64,000 bases of DNA from CAWDLX01 sp963753485 (GTDB taxonomy: Bacteria; Actinomycetota; Actinomycetes; Mycobacteriales; Micromonosporaceae), in contig CAVWCL010000003.1 of the NCBI GenBank assembly GCA_963753485.1, positions 558,001 through 622,000 on the forward strand. The letters are read 5' to 3'. Positions 15,845 through 23,749 of this stretch are shown here, one piece after another. The position numbers and the translations under genes were made by a program. Every line of letters begins with the position of its first letter. The stretch's first letter is position 1. The notes under the pieces are model-generated. The model was given only the letters and a program-made list of their open reading frames with translations, made no database searches and was not told the origin of the DNA.

Positions 15845-16843
15845 GTGAGAGGTCTGCGGCGATACCAGACCTGGTTGGCTGACAGCAGCCGTTGGGACGG
15901 GTTCGAGTTCCGGGCCGACGACATAGTGATCTCGACTCCATCGAAATGCGGAACGACCTGGATGCAAATGATCTGTGCGCTGTTGATCTTCAGTGACGCC
16001 AGCCTGCCACGCCCGTTGACCGAGTTGTCGCCCTGGCTGGACATCCAGACCGACAGCGCCCCGAACGTCTTTGCCGCCCTGGCCGCGCAGGGGCACCGGA
16101 GGTTCATCAAGACCCACACGCCGTTGGACGGGCTTCCCTTCGACGAACGGGTCACCTATATCTGTGTGGGCCGGGATCCGCGGGATGCCGCGATCTCCTC
16201 GGATTATCACCTGAACAACATGAACCGCGACGTGCTGCTGAAGGCACGGGAGACAGCGGTGGGCTCGGACGACCTGCCGTCGCTCACTGCCGCGGGGGCG
16301 CCGGCGCGGGTCGACGAGCCGGCCGAACGGTTCTGGCGCTGGATTGAGGATCCCGCCGAACGGTTCTGGCGCTGGGTCGAGGACGATGCGCCGCCCAGCG
16401 AGGGACTCGAGCTCCTACTCCATCACCTGCGAACGTTCTGGGACCGGCAGCAGGCGACCAACGTCGTGCTGGTCCACTACGCCGATCTGCAGGCCGACCT
16501 CGAGCGCGAGATGCGCCGCCTGGCCAGGCGCCTCGAGATCGTGATCGACGAGCACCGGTGGCCCGGACTGGTGGCCGAAGCCAGGTTCGATCGGATGCGC
16601 AAGCGCGCCGACAGGCTGGCTCCGCAGGTGACCATCGACGGGCTGTGGCACGACACCAGCCGTTTCTTCAACCGCGGCACCAGCGGCCAGTGGCAGGCCA
16701 TTCTCGGTTCCGAGGATCAGGCCAGGTACTGGGCGCGGGTACGGCAGCTCGCGACGCGCGACCTGGCGGCCTGGACGCATGGCGGTTGGCGGGGATACCG
16801 CAGGTTCGAGCAAGCCGCCCGACGCACCGAAGGCCAGCCTTGA
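15845..16843 (+). CDS. PAPS-dependent sulfotransferase
   Basis: A 332-aa cytosolic sulfotransferase. The 5'-phosphosulfate loop is at residues 31-40 (TPSKCGTTWM), KTHTPLDG follows, and the 3'-phosphate motif is at 108-118 (VGRDPRDAAIS); the late RGTSGQW matches the RKGxxGDW nucleotide loop. It transfers sulfate from PAPS to a hydroxyl or amine. An 11-residue tandem duplication (PAERFWRWIED, PAERFWRWVED) encoded by a 33-bp repeat at 16322-16375 lies in the variable middle region. Starts at GTG 14 bases after the previous gene; last gene of the operon. Confidence 0.9.
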   Translation: MRGLRRYQTWLADSSRWDGFEFRADDIVISTPSKCGTTWMQMICALLIFSDASLPRPLTELSPWLDIQTDSAPNVFAALAAQGHRRFIKTHTPLDGLPFDERVTYICVGRDPRDAAISSDYHLNNMNRDVLLKARETAVGSDDLPSLTAAGAPARVDEPAERFWRWIEDPAERFWRWVEDDAPPSEGLELLLHHLRTFWDRQQATNVVLVHYADLQADLEREMRRLARRLEIVIDEHRWPGLVAEARFDRMRKRADRLAPQVTIDGLWHDTSRFFNRGTSGQWQAILGSEDQARYWARVRQLATRDLAAWTHGGWRGYRRFEQAARRTEGQP

Positions 16844-16856
16844 TGGAGCCGGTCGC

Positions 16857-17450
16857 TCAGGTCGCAGGCTCGAACGCGCGCAGGGCAGCGTCGACCTGCG
16901 CGCGATCGAGTGCAACGGCGACCTCGGCGATGCCCTGACGTATCCGCTGCGGGTCGGCGGCTGCGGTGCTCGCGAGCAGCGCCGTGATCGGTCGGTTTTC
17001 GGCGAGGTAGATGGCACTGAACTCGTGGATGCCACGGTCGAGGGCGGCTTGGGCGAGCATCTCGACGAGGGCGGTGGCCAAACCGACTCTCCGCCAGGCC
17101 GGGTCGACCACGACGGCCACTTCGGCGACACCGTCCTGGATGACTCCGTACCTGGCGATGGCCACGCCCTTTCCGCTACGTTCGTCGGCGGCGGCGAGCG
17201 CGAACCGGTGTACATAGTCCAATGTGGTCAGCCGGTCGACCTGTAGTGCAGTCGGGTGCGGCGCGCCGCCGAGGAAGCGCTGGCGTAGGGTGTCGGGGTC
17301 GGCGGTCCGGATCGCCGCCGCCAGCTCGGTCGAGTCGGCCGGGATGACCGGCCGGATCACGACCGAGCGCCGGTCGCGCAACCGCAGCCGGCGCTCGTAC
17401 TCACGGGGGTAGCCAGGTGGCACTTGGGCCTGGCTCGGCGTGAAGATCAC
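16857..17450 (-). CDS. GNAT family N-acetyltransferase
   Basis: A 197-aa protein whose core is AEVAVVVDPAWRRVGLATAL then VEMLAQAALDRGIHEFSAI, the acetyl-CoA-binding motif A, after an N-terminal RSVVIRPVIPADSTELAAAI and RFLGG. This looks like the single GNAT domain related to the C-terminus of protein lysine acetyltransferase Pat. Substrate unknown. It stands alone, tail to tail with the sulfotransferase operon. Confidence 0.82.
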   Translation of the reverse strand: MIFTPSQAQVPPGYPREYERRLRLRDRRSVVIRPVIPADSTELAAAIRTADPDTLRQRFLGGAPHPTALQVDRLTTLDYVHRFALAAADERSGKGVAIARYGVIQDGVAEVAVVVDPAWRRVGLATALVEMLAQAALDRGIHEFSAIYLAENRPITALLASTAAADPQRIRQGIAEVAVALDRAQVDAALRAFEPAT

Positions 17451-17481
17451 ACCAACCTCATCCCCAGGTCTTGGAGAGACG

Positions 17482-19293
17482 CTACGAGACCTCGTCGTAC
17501 AAGGCGGCGACCTGAGCCCCGTACCTTTCCATGACTACGTTGCGGCGTACCTTCAGCGTCGGTGTCAGCTGGCCGCCGGCTTCGCTGAAGTCCTCGTCCA
17601 GGATCACGAACTTTTTGATCGACTCCGCTTGTGACACCGCCTTGTTCGCCTCGTCGACCGCCGCCTGGATCTCCGCCCGCAGAGCGGGGTCATCGCGCAG
17701 GTCGGCCATGGCCGCCGTCGCCGGCTTGCCGTTGTCCGCCTTCCACTGGGTCAACGTCTCCGGGTCGACCGCCACGAGCGCCGCGATGTAGGGCTTCGCG
17801 TCACCCACGACCAGACACTGGCTGACCAGCCAGTGCGCACGCAGCCGGTCCTCGAGCACGGCGGGCGCGACGTTCTTGCCGGCCGACGTGATGATGAGGT
17901 CCTTCTTGCGTCCGGTGATCGCGAGGAAGCCGTCACCGTCGATGACGCCGATGTCGCCCGTGTGCAGCCAGCCGTCCTCGTCGATCATCTCCTTGGTGGC
18001 CGTCTCGTCGTTCCAGTAGCCCTGGAAGACCATGTGGCCCCTGACAAGCACCTCGCCGTCCGGCGCGATCCGAATCGTGCAGCCCGGGATCGGTCGCCCG
18101 ACGGTGCCGATCTTCTGCGCCTCGGGTGTGTTGGAGTTGGTCGCCGGGCTGGTCTCGGTCAGACCATAGCCTTCGAGGACATTGATGCCGCACCCACGGA
18201 AGAAATGGCCAAGCCGCGGGCCGAGCGGGGCGGCCGCGCTCCAGGAGTACTTCACGGCCCCGCCGAGCGCGGCGCGCAGCTTGCCGTAGACAAGCCGGTC
18301 GAACAGGGCGTGCCGGAGGCGGAGTGCGAGGTTGGGTCCGCCGGTGTCCAGCGCCCGGCTGTAGGCGATGGCCGTGGCCTCCGCCCGGGCGAAGATCTTG
18401 CTGTGACCCTCGCTGTCGGCCTTGCGCCGGGCGCTGTTGTAGGCCTTCTCCCACAGCCGCGGCACCGACAGCACAGTCGTCGGTTTGTACGCCGGTAGCT
18501 CGGCGACGGCGTCGGCCATGTCGACCAGGCCCAGAACCGTGCGCGAGTAGACCGCACCGTACTGGATGACCTGGGCGTAGCTGTGTGAGAGCGGCAGGAA
18601 CAGCAGCGTCGAGTTGTTCTCGTTGAAGACTTTCCGGAAGCCGTCGTTGTCCATGCAGTTACGCGTGTTGGCCACGATGTTGCCGTGGCTCAGCATGCAG
18701 CCCTTCGGACGACCGGTCGTGCCGGAGGTGTAGACGATCTCGGCGAGATCGTCGGCGCCGCGGGTTCGGCGCCGCTTCATGACCTCCTCCGGCGACATGT
18801 GCCCGCCGCGCGCCGTGATGTCGGACAGGCCGGCGAACCGGGCACCATCGATCTCCCACACCTGCCTGAGCGCGGGGAGGCTGGCCCGGGCCGAGGCTAC
18901 CTTCTCGGCGTGCTCGTCGGTTTCGACGACGGCCGCAACCGCGCCCGAGTCGCCGAGGATCCAGGTGAGTTGCTCGAGCGAGGACGTTGGATAGATCGGG
19001 ACGGTGACACCACCAGCGGTCAGGATCGCGTAGTCCAGAAGGGTCCACTCGTAGCGCGTGTGCGACATCAGACCCACCCGGTCGCCCGGCTCGATCCCGG
19101 CGGCGATGAAGCCGGCGGCGAGGTCGCGCACCTGGTCGGCAAACTCCCGCCAGGTGACCGGCGTCCACTCGCCGTTGACCTTCCGCTTCATACCGACCGT
19201 CTCGGGCCAGTTGGCCGCATTCGTAAAGACATCATCCGTGACGTTGTCGTCTGGCTTCACGACGTAGGCCACGGGCACAGAGAACTCTTGCAT
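17482..19293 (-). CDS. Long-chain fatty-acid--CoA ligase (FadD15-like)
   Basis: A 603-aa AMP-forming ligase. The P-loop YTSGTTGRPKG, the VLEGYGLTETSP motif, the GWLHTGDIG and GRKKDLIITSAGKNVAP motifs (A5-A10) are intact, including the final catalytic Lys region PTLKVRRNVV. It activates fatty acids to acyl-CoA. The start is ATG 19293 with AAGGGAG upstream; the open frame continues upstream but that part includes the 54-bp repeat and is non-coding. It is a single gene. Confidence 0.92.
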   Translation of the reverse strand: MQEFSVPVAYVVKPDDNVTDDVFTNAANWPETVGMKRKVNGEWTPVTWREFADQVRDLAAGFIAAGIEPGDRVGLMSHTRYEWTLLDYAILTAGGVTVPIYPTSSLEQLTWILGDSGAVAAVVETDEHAEKVASARASLPALRQVWEIDGARFAGLSDITARGGHMSPEEVMKRRRTRGADDLAEIVYTSGTTGRPKGCMLSHGNIVANTRNCMDNDGFRKVFNENNSTLLFLPLSHSYAQVIQYGAVYSRTVLGLVDMADAVAELPAYKPTTVLSVPRLWEKAYNSARRKADSEGHSKIFARAEATAIAYSRALDTGGPNLALRLRHALFDRLVYGKLRAALGGAVKYSWSAAAPLGPRLGHFFRGCGINVLEGYGLTETSPATNSNTPEAQKIGTVGRPIPGCTIRIAPDGEVLVRGHMVFQGYWNDETATKEMIDEDGWLHTGDIGVIDGDGFLAITGRKKDLIITSAGKNVAPAVLEDRLRAHWLVSQCLVVGDAKPYIAALVAVDPETLTQWKADNGKPATAAMADLRDDPALRAEIQAAVDEANKAVSQAESIKKFVILDEDFSEAGGQLTPTLKVRRNVVMERYGAQVAALYDEVS

Positions 19294-19464
19294 GGTTGCT
19301 CCCTTCAGCGATCCCGTGCGCGTCCTCGCGGCTTGGACGCTAGTGGGACGCGACGCGACGGGCCAAGGGCGTAGGTCCCGATCTGGGGGCCTCAGGGCCC
19401 GGTCAGGCGAGCGCACTCTTCTGCGGGCCGCTGCGCTGGCGCTCCAGTCCCCGCCCGTCTCCGG

Positions 19465-19518
19465 GTTAGCAGGGGCACCCTTTTCTACCGTAGGCGTTAA
19501 TGGGGTGCCCTTCCTCAC
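19465..19518. repeat. 54-bp dyad repeat, copy 2 (inverted)
   Basis: Read on the minus strand it matches the element at 7635-7688 over its whole 54-bp length, with both arms (AAGGGCACCC, AAGGGTGCCC) and CATTAACG conserved and the spacer varied. It lies between the fadD start and the divergent lipoprotein gene, so here it is not a terminator of either; a mobile or REP-like repeat fits better. Confidence 0.7.
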
Positions 19519-19619
19519 AGGCGAGCGGGCCCGCGGGAAGGGCCGCGCTGCACGTCGACTGAGGTGCTCCCGAACGGCCCGCTCCACCATGTGCGGCGCT
19601 GGCCGGGCACACTACCGCT

Positions 19620-21107
19620 ATGCCCCCGCGTGCTCGCCGGCTCTGGCCGCTGGTCCTCGCCTTGGCTTTGGCCCTGGCCGCGTGCACGGCGCCGCCCCGG
19701 ACCTGGCGGCTGGCGGTACCGTCCGCCTCCGCCTTGCCCGCCAGCACGCCCACAACCGCGCCGTTCGTAGGCTGGTCGGATCCGGCGGGCGTCGGCCAGC
19801 CATTCGGGACGAAGGTCAACGGACTGCTCACATTCCGCGGCAACCCGACCCGTACGTTCTATGGCACCGGGCCGGCGGTGCGGTCCAACCCGACTCAGCT
19901 CTGGGCGTTTCCCAAGAATACGAGCATGTGTGGCACCACCAGCATCAAGGCCGGTGAGGTGGAGACGTGGTGCGGCAACGGCTGGACCGGACAGCCGGGC
20001 GTCATCGAGCGCGATGGTCGCACATGGATCATAACGGGCGGGTACGACCACAACATCCACTTCGTGGACGCGGCGACCGGTCAGCGGATCCTCCCCGACT
20101 TCGTCACCAACGACCTGGTGAAGGGGACGCTCAGCCTGGATCCGGACGGCTATCCACTGGTGTACAGCGGATCGCGCGACGGCTACTTCCGGATCCTCTC
20201 GTACGACGGCGACAAGGCCAAGGTGCTCTGGAAGCTCAACGGCAACACGGTGAGGCCGAAGTACCACGATGACGACTGGGACAGCTCAGGTCTGGTCATC
20301 GACGATTACCTGTTCCAGAACAGTGAGAACGGCAACTTCCACATCATCAAGCTCAACCGCGGCTACGACGTCCACGGCAAGGTCACCGTGAAGCCCAAGC
20401 TCCTCTACCACATTCCCAGCTGGGACTCGGAGCTGCAGAAGGTCGCCTCGGACTTCTCCGTCGAGAACTCGGTCGCGATCTACAAGAACGTCGCCTACTT
20501 CGCCAACTCGTCGGGCCTGGTGCAGGGCTGGGATCTCAGCGGCCTCAAGGCCGGCAAGAGGCCCACCCGGGTGTTCCGCTTCTGGACCGGCGACGACGTC
20601 GATGCCACCGTCACGATCGACAGCCAGGGGATGCTCTACGTCGGCGTCGAGTACGAGAAACACAACGCCCGTTCGCAGCAGATCGGGCAGATGCTCAAGC
20701 TCGACCCGTCGAAGCCGGCGGACCCGATCGTGTGGCGTGCCTTCGACAAGAAGGCCGGCGTGAGCGGAGTGTGGGGTACGCCGGCGCTCTACAAGGACAT
20801 CGTCATCTTCGACACCAATTTCGGCGACGTGCTCGGCCTCGATCGCGCGACCGGGCAGGAGCGCTGGCGGTTCCACCTGATCCGCGCGTGGAGCTCACCG
20901 GTCGTGGTGGACGACGTGCTCTTCATCGGCGACTGCACGGGGCACTTCTACGCCTATGACGTTGGCGACACCAGAGCCGCGCCGACGAAGCTGTGGGGCA
21001 TGAAGGTTGGCGGCTGTGTCGAGTCGACGCCGGCGATGTGGAAGGGCGTGCTGTACTTCGCGGACCGCCAGGGCAAGCTGCACGCCATCGGCACCAAGGC
21101 GTCCTGA
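19620..21107 (+). CDS. PQQ-type beta-propeller lipoprotein
   Basis: A 495-aa lipoprotein. The signal peptide ends in the lipobox LAAC (about 18-22), so Cys is lipidated outside the membrane. After a Ser/Thr/Pro linker comes a propeller built of PQQ-like blades, for example IITGGYDHNIHFVDAATGQR, VWGTPALYKDIVIFDTNFGD then LGLDRATGQERWRFHL, and STPAMWKGVLYFADRQGKLH. Such extracytoplasmic propellers often serve as scaffolds; no catalytic residues can be named. It has no operon partner. Confidence 0.82.
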   Translation: MPPRARRLWPLVLALALALAACTAPPRTWRLAVPSASALPASTPTTAPFVGWSDPAGVGQPFGTKVNGLLTFRGNPTRTFYGTGPAVRSNPTQLWAFPKNTSMCGTTSIKAGEVETWCGNGWTGQPGVIERDGRTWIITGGYDHNIHFVDAATGQRILPDFVTNDLVKGTLSLDPDGYPLVYSGSRDGYFRILSYDGDKAKVLWKLNGNTVRPKYHDDDWDSSGLVIDDYLFQNSENGNFHIIKLNRGYDVHGKVTVKPKLLYHIPSWDSELQKVASDFSVENSVAIYKNVAYFANSSGLVQGWDLSGLKAGKRPTRVFRFWTGDDVDATVTIDSQGMLYVGVEYEKHNARSQQIGQMLKLDPSKPADPIVWRAFDKKAGVSGVWGTPALYKDIVIFDTNFGDVLGLDRATGQERWRFHLIRAWSSPVVVDDVLFIGDCTGHFYAYDVGDTRAAPTKLWGMKVGGCVESTPAMWKGVLYFADRQGKLHAIGTKAS

Positions 21108-21486
21108 AGATCGTCGATGTCGCGGATGCGTGCAGCCAGCGCCTTCATAGCGAAGATGTGTTCGGGCGATGCGACCATGATCCTCAGATTCGGGTGCTCG
21201 CAGACGCGTCGCTTGCCGGGGTCATCCTTGCCTGAGACGCAGACGCTGGCTCGTTCGTTGAGCCACCATGGCGGAAGGTTGAGTTCTTCGGCGGCCCCGC
21301 GCGCTTCCTCGATCACCACGCCGTGAGGAACGAACATCGCATCGACGTCGCGCGTGACGCGGTTCCCGTCAGACGCCAGGGCAATGGCGGCCGCGCCGAC
21401 AACGAAAGGTCGGCGACGACGCCACGGCGGGCGAGGCGGTCACCGAGGGCGGTGAAGGCGCGCTCCTCGTCCGTACGTTCTGCCAC
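21105..21486 (-). pseudogene. DUF6036-type nucleotidyltransferase-like remnant
   Basis: From GTG 21486 (AGGTG upstream) the frame reads VAERTDEERAFTALGDRLAR then RGVVADL, then shifts. The adjacent frame continues FVVGAAAIALASDGNRVTRD, VDAMFVPHG and later NLRIMVASPEHIFAMKALAA RIRDIDDLQ. The GG/AAA...R.T.DVD pattern is that of nucleotidyltransferase-like proteins often annotated DUF6036. Besides the frameshift near 21400, the 3' end is missing: similarity ends where the convergent lipoprotein gene stops. Confidence 0.6.
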
Positions 21487-21975
21487 GGCACCTCCCGTCG
21501 CCACCCTTGTACCGGTGCTTACCTCAAGGAGTTGTCATGGCGCATCCCCGCGTTACCAGCTGATCGCGGCCAAGGGGGTACGCGGTCCCTCCGCGCAGTC
21601 GGTCGCCAGTGGCCAGGAGGCCCCAACGAGCCTTACCAGAGAGGTTCGGCCATCATCGATGCCGCCCAAGACCAGTCGGCCGGCTGGCGTAACAGTTACC
21701 GGCGGTGTTGCGCTGAACACATCGACAGGTACCTACGGTCTCGGAACGCCGAACGGCACCGGAGCGTTCTGACAGAGCCTCGGTGGTGGAGACGGGCCGC
21801 GGTCGGGTCGACACTGGGGATAGATCTCGGTCTCTACCTCCACCACCGAGCAAGGGAAACAGTTAGGCTCGGCCCGCTCCTGCCTGCACGTCCGGTCGAT
21901 GGGCAGGGGCGGGCCGGCGCCGATAGATTCGGGGTCCACAATCGGGCGACCCGGGCGCCAATCGGCCGACCTGTG
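21487..21975. other. Intergenic stretch without a convincing gene; one inverted repeat
   Basis: No frame shows steady coding bias. An AAGGAG followed by ATG at 21537 opens a frame of only eight codons. A perfect 13-bp inverted repeat, CTCGGTGGTGGAG at 21779-21791 and CTCCACCACCGAG at 21838-21850, lies 126 bases beyond the stop of the CmoA-like gene and could form a terminator-like hairpin for that cluster. Confidence 0.4.
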
Positions 21976-22704
21976 TCACGCTCGGCGGGCGACGAAGCCG
22001 GCGAAGTTGTACCAGCGGAAGAAGCAGTCGATCTCGACAAAGCCAGCTCTACGGAGTTGCTCGACGTTCTCATCGACCCGGAACGGCACCAGGACATTCT
22101 CCAGTGCCTCGCGCTTCTGCGCTATTTCCAGGTCGGAGTAGCCGTTACGGCTCTTGAATGCGTGATAGTTGCGGACGAAGAGCCGGTTGTTGGGCGGCGC
22201 GTCGGCGAGCACCTTTTCTACGAGCAAGAGACCGCCGCCAGGACGCAGGGCCTCGTGGATCTGTAGCAGCAACGTCGGACGGTGTGGTGGTCTGATGAAC
22301 TGCAGCGTGAGGTTGAGGATGAATACGTCGGCCCGCCGGAAAGCGGTGTTCGCGGTCAGGTCGGCCCGCTGGAGGTCGACCCCCTCCGTGATCCCGAGGT
22401 CATCCAGTCGGGCCCGGGCGCGTGCCAGCATCGGTTCTGAGTTGTCGATTCCCACGAGTTTTACATCGGGGTCTTTCACCGCGTTCGCCAGGCTCGCGAG
22501 GGTGGCTCCGGTGGAGCAACCGAGGTCGTAGATCAGGCCAGCCGGTCCAGCGAAGTGCAGCGCCATCTCGGTCAGCATCCGGGTCGTCTCCTCGTAGCCG
22601 GGAACGCTGCGCGCGATCATGTCATCGAACACCTCGGCCGTGGACTCGTCGAATGTGAAGTCGGCAGCCTCCCGCTCAACGGCGAACAGTTTGTCTGAAC
22701 GCAT
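21976..22704 (-). CDS. Carboxy-S-adenosylmethionine synthase (CmoA homologue)
   Basis: A 242-aa SAM-binding enzyme that resembles E. coli CmoA along its full length as I remember it. Shared blocks are DFTFDESTAEVFDDMIARSV PGY (15-37), YDLGCSTGATL (59-69), IDNSEPML (86-93), LNLTLQF (130-136) and NGYSDLEIAQKREALENV (187-204). CmoA makes carboxy-SAM from SAM and prephenate; the Arg that holds the new carboxylate in E. coli (in an SQKR motif) aligns with Arg198 here. CmoA normally works with CmoB in tRNA wobble-uridine modification. No CmoB is nearby; instead it is the last gene of a peptide-modification-like cluster. Confidence 0.85.
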   Translation of the reverse strand: MRSDKLFAVEREAADFTFDESTAEVFDDMIARSVPGYEETTRMLTEMALHFAGPAGLIYDLGCSTGATLASLANAVKDPDVKLVGIDNSEPMLARARARLDDLGITEGVDLQRADLTANTAFRRADVFILNLTLQFIRPPHRPTLLLQIHEALRPGGGLLLVEKVLADAPPNNRLFVRNYHAFKSRNGYSDLEIAQKREALENVLVPFRVDENVEQLRRAGFVEIDCFFRWYNFAGFVARRA

Positions 22705-22735
22705 TTTGTAACCTCTCTTGCGTTTCCGTAGCCGA

Positions 22736-23749
22736 TCAGAGACGCACGACGTGGACGAACCACTCGATGCCGGAATCGTCGCCCTCGAAAGCGTGCTCGA
22801 GCTTCGCCCCCGCCGCCTCGTACACCGACGCCCACCCTGCTCTGTCCCGTGGCGGTACGCCTTGCCGGGTGAGCACCTGGATGACGTCGTGTAGGACGGT
22901 GTGCCGGTACTCCGAAGGGATGACGTCCATCCGGCCGAGTTTTCCGTAGTAGTCCACGTTGATCAGGAGCCGGTCGGGAAACAGGTCCCGCACCTGCCGG
23001 AGGTAGTCGATGGCATGTTCGTCGCCTCGACCGAAGAACTCGTTCAGAATCCCCTTGCAGTGCAGCACGTCGACCCTGTCGCGAAGGTCGAGCGGCAGGG
23101 CCGTGACGAGGTCTCTGCCATCGTGGTGGATTATCTCGATCTGCTCCGACAAACCCAGCTCATCGATCCGAGCACGGGCGACGACGCACATCGCGGCGAC
23201 CACGTCGACGCCCCACCCGCGGAACCGGGAGTCGCGTTGGGCCAGCGCGGCGAGCGTGGTACCCGGACCGCAGCCCAGGTCGAGCATGGTGGCCGGTCCC
23301 AGGCTCTCCATCACGGCGAGCACGATCGGATTCGGTGGAGAGCCGATGCGGTCGTATGCCTCGGACTCGACGACCCGGTCCACGAGTGACCTGCCTGGGA
23401 ACTTCCGGCGCAGGCTCTCCGAGAGGCCCGTGACCGCCGGACCGTAGCTACCGACGAACTTGTCGAGCTGGAAGCCGACGTAGTAGTCATCGGTGAACGT
23501 CTGGGCCAGCACGTACTTCCCGGCGGACCGGGTCACCACCTCGCTTCGCTGCACCAGGAACTCCAGCAGTGCGCCGAGCACCTCGGATGAGTAGTCGAAG
23601 CTCTCCGCGAGCTGCTTGACCGTCTGGTCATCACGGAGCTTGTCCAGCAGGCCAATCCGATGAAAGTGGTTCAGGATATTGGCCAGATAGAAGCCCTCGA
23701 CCGCGTCGAGGACCGACGCCTTCGGCCGAGCTGCGGCGAAGAGACTCAT
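22736..23749 (-). CDS. O-methyltransferase-like SAM-dependent enzyme
   Basis: A 337-aa protein with an N-terminal helical/winged-helix dimerisation domain of the plant O-methyltransferase type (about 15-85, ANILNHFHRIGLLDKLRDD) and a class I SAM fold (MLDLGCGPGTTLAALA at 155-170, RFRGWGVDVVAAMC, IEIIHHDGRDL). It overlaps the radical SAM gene by four bases (ATGA) and lies 31 bases before the CmoA homologue. The neighbour's product makes carboxy-SAM a possible cofactor, so it could be a carboxymethyltransferase; this is inference. Ordinary O- or N-methylation is the alternative. Confidence 0.8.
   Translation of the reverse strand: MSLFAAARPKASVLDAVEGFYLANILNHFHRIGLLDKLRDDQTVKQLAESFDYSSEVLGALLEFLVQRSEVVTRSAGKYVLAQTFTDDYYVGFQLDKFVGSYGPAVTGLSESLRRKFPGRSLVDRVVESEAYDRIGSPPNPIVLAVMESLGPATMLDLGCGPGTTLAALAQRDSRFRGWGVDVVAAMCVVARARIDELGLSEQIEIIHHDGRDLVTALPLDLRDRVDVLHCKGILNEFFGRGDEHAIDYLRQVRDLFPDRLLINVDYYGKLGRMDVIPSEYRHTVLHDVIQVLTRQGVPPRDRAGWASVYEAAGAKLEHAFEGDDSGIEWFVHVVRL

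Noticed and set aside
17482..19590. 702-aa start for the fatty-acid--CoA ligase
   Set aside because: The extra 99 residues include the 54-bp dyad repeat and Arg/Pro-rich text; ATG 19293 has a good ribosome binding site and the family N-terminus.
21530..21772. Possible second precursor peptide downstream of the CmoA-like gene
   Set aside because: The ATG with AAGGAG opens only eight codons, the longer frame (ending TGTYGLGTPNGTGAF) has no start of its own and mixed codon bias, and it lies on the opposite strand to the cluster.
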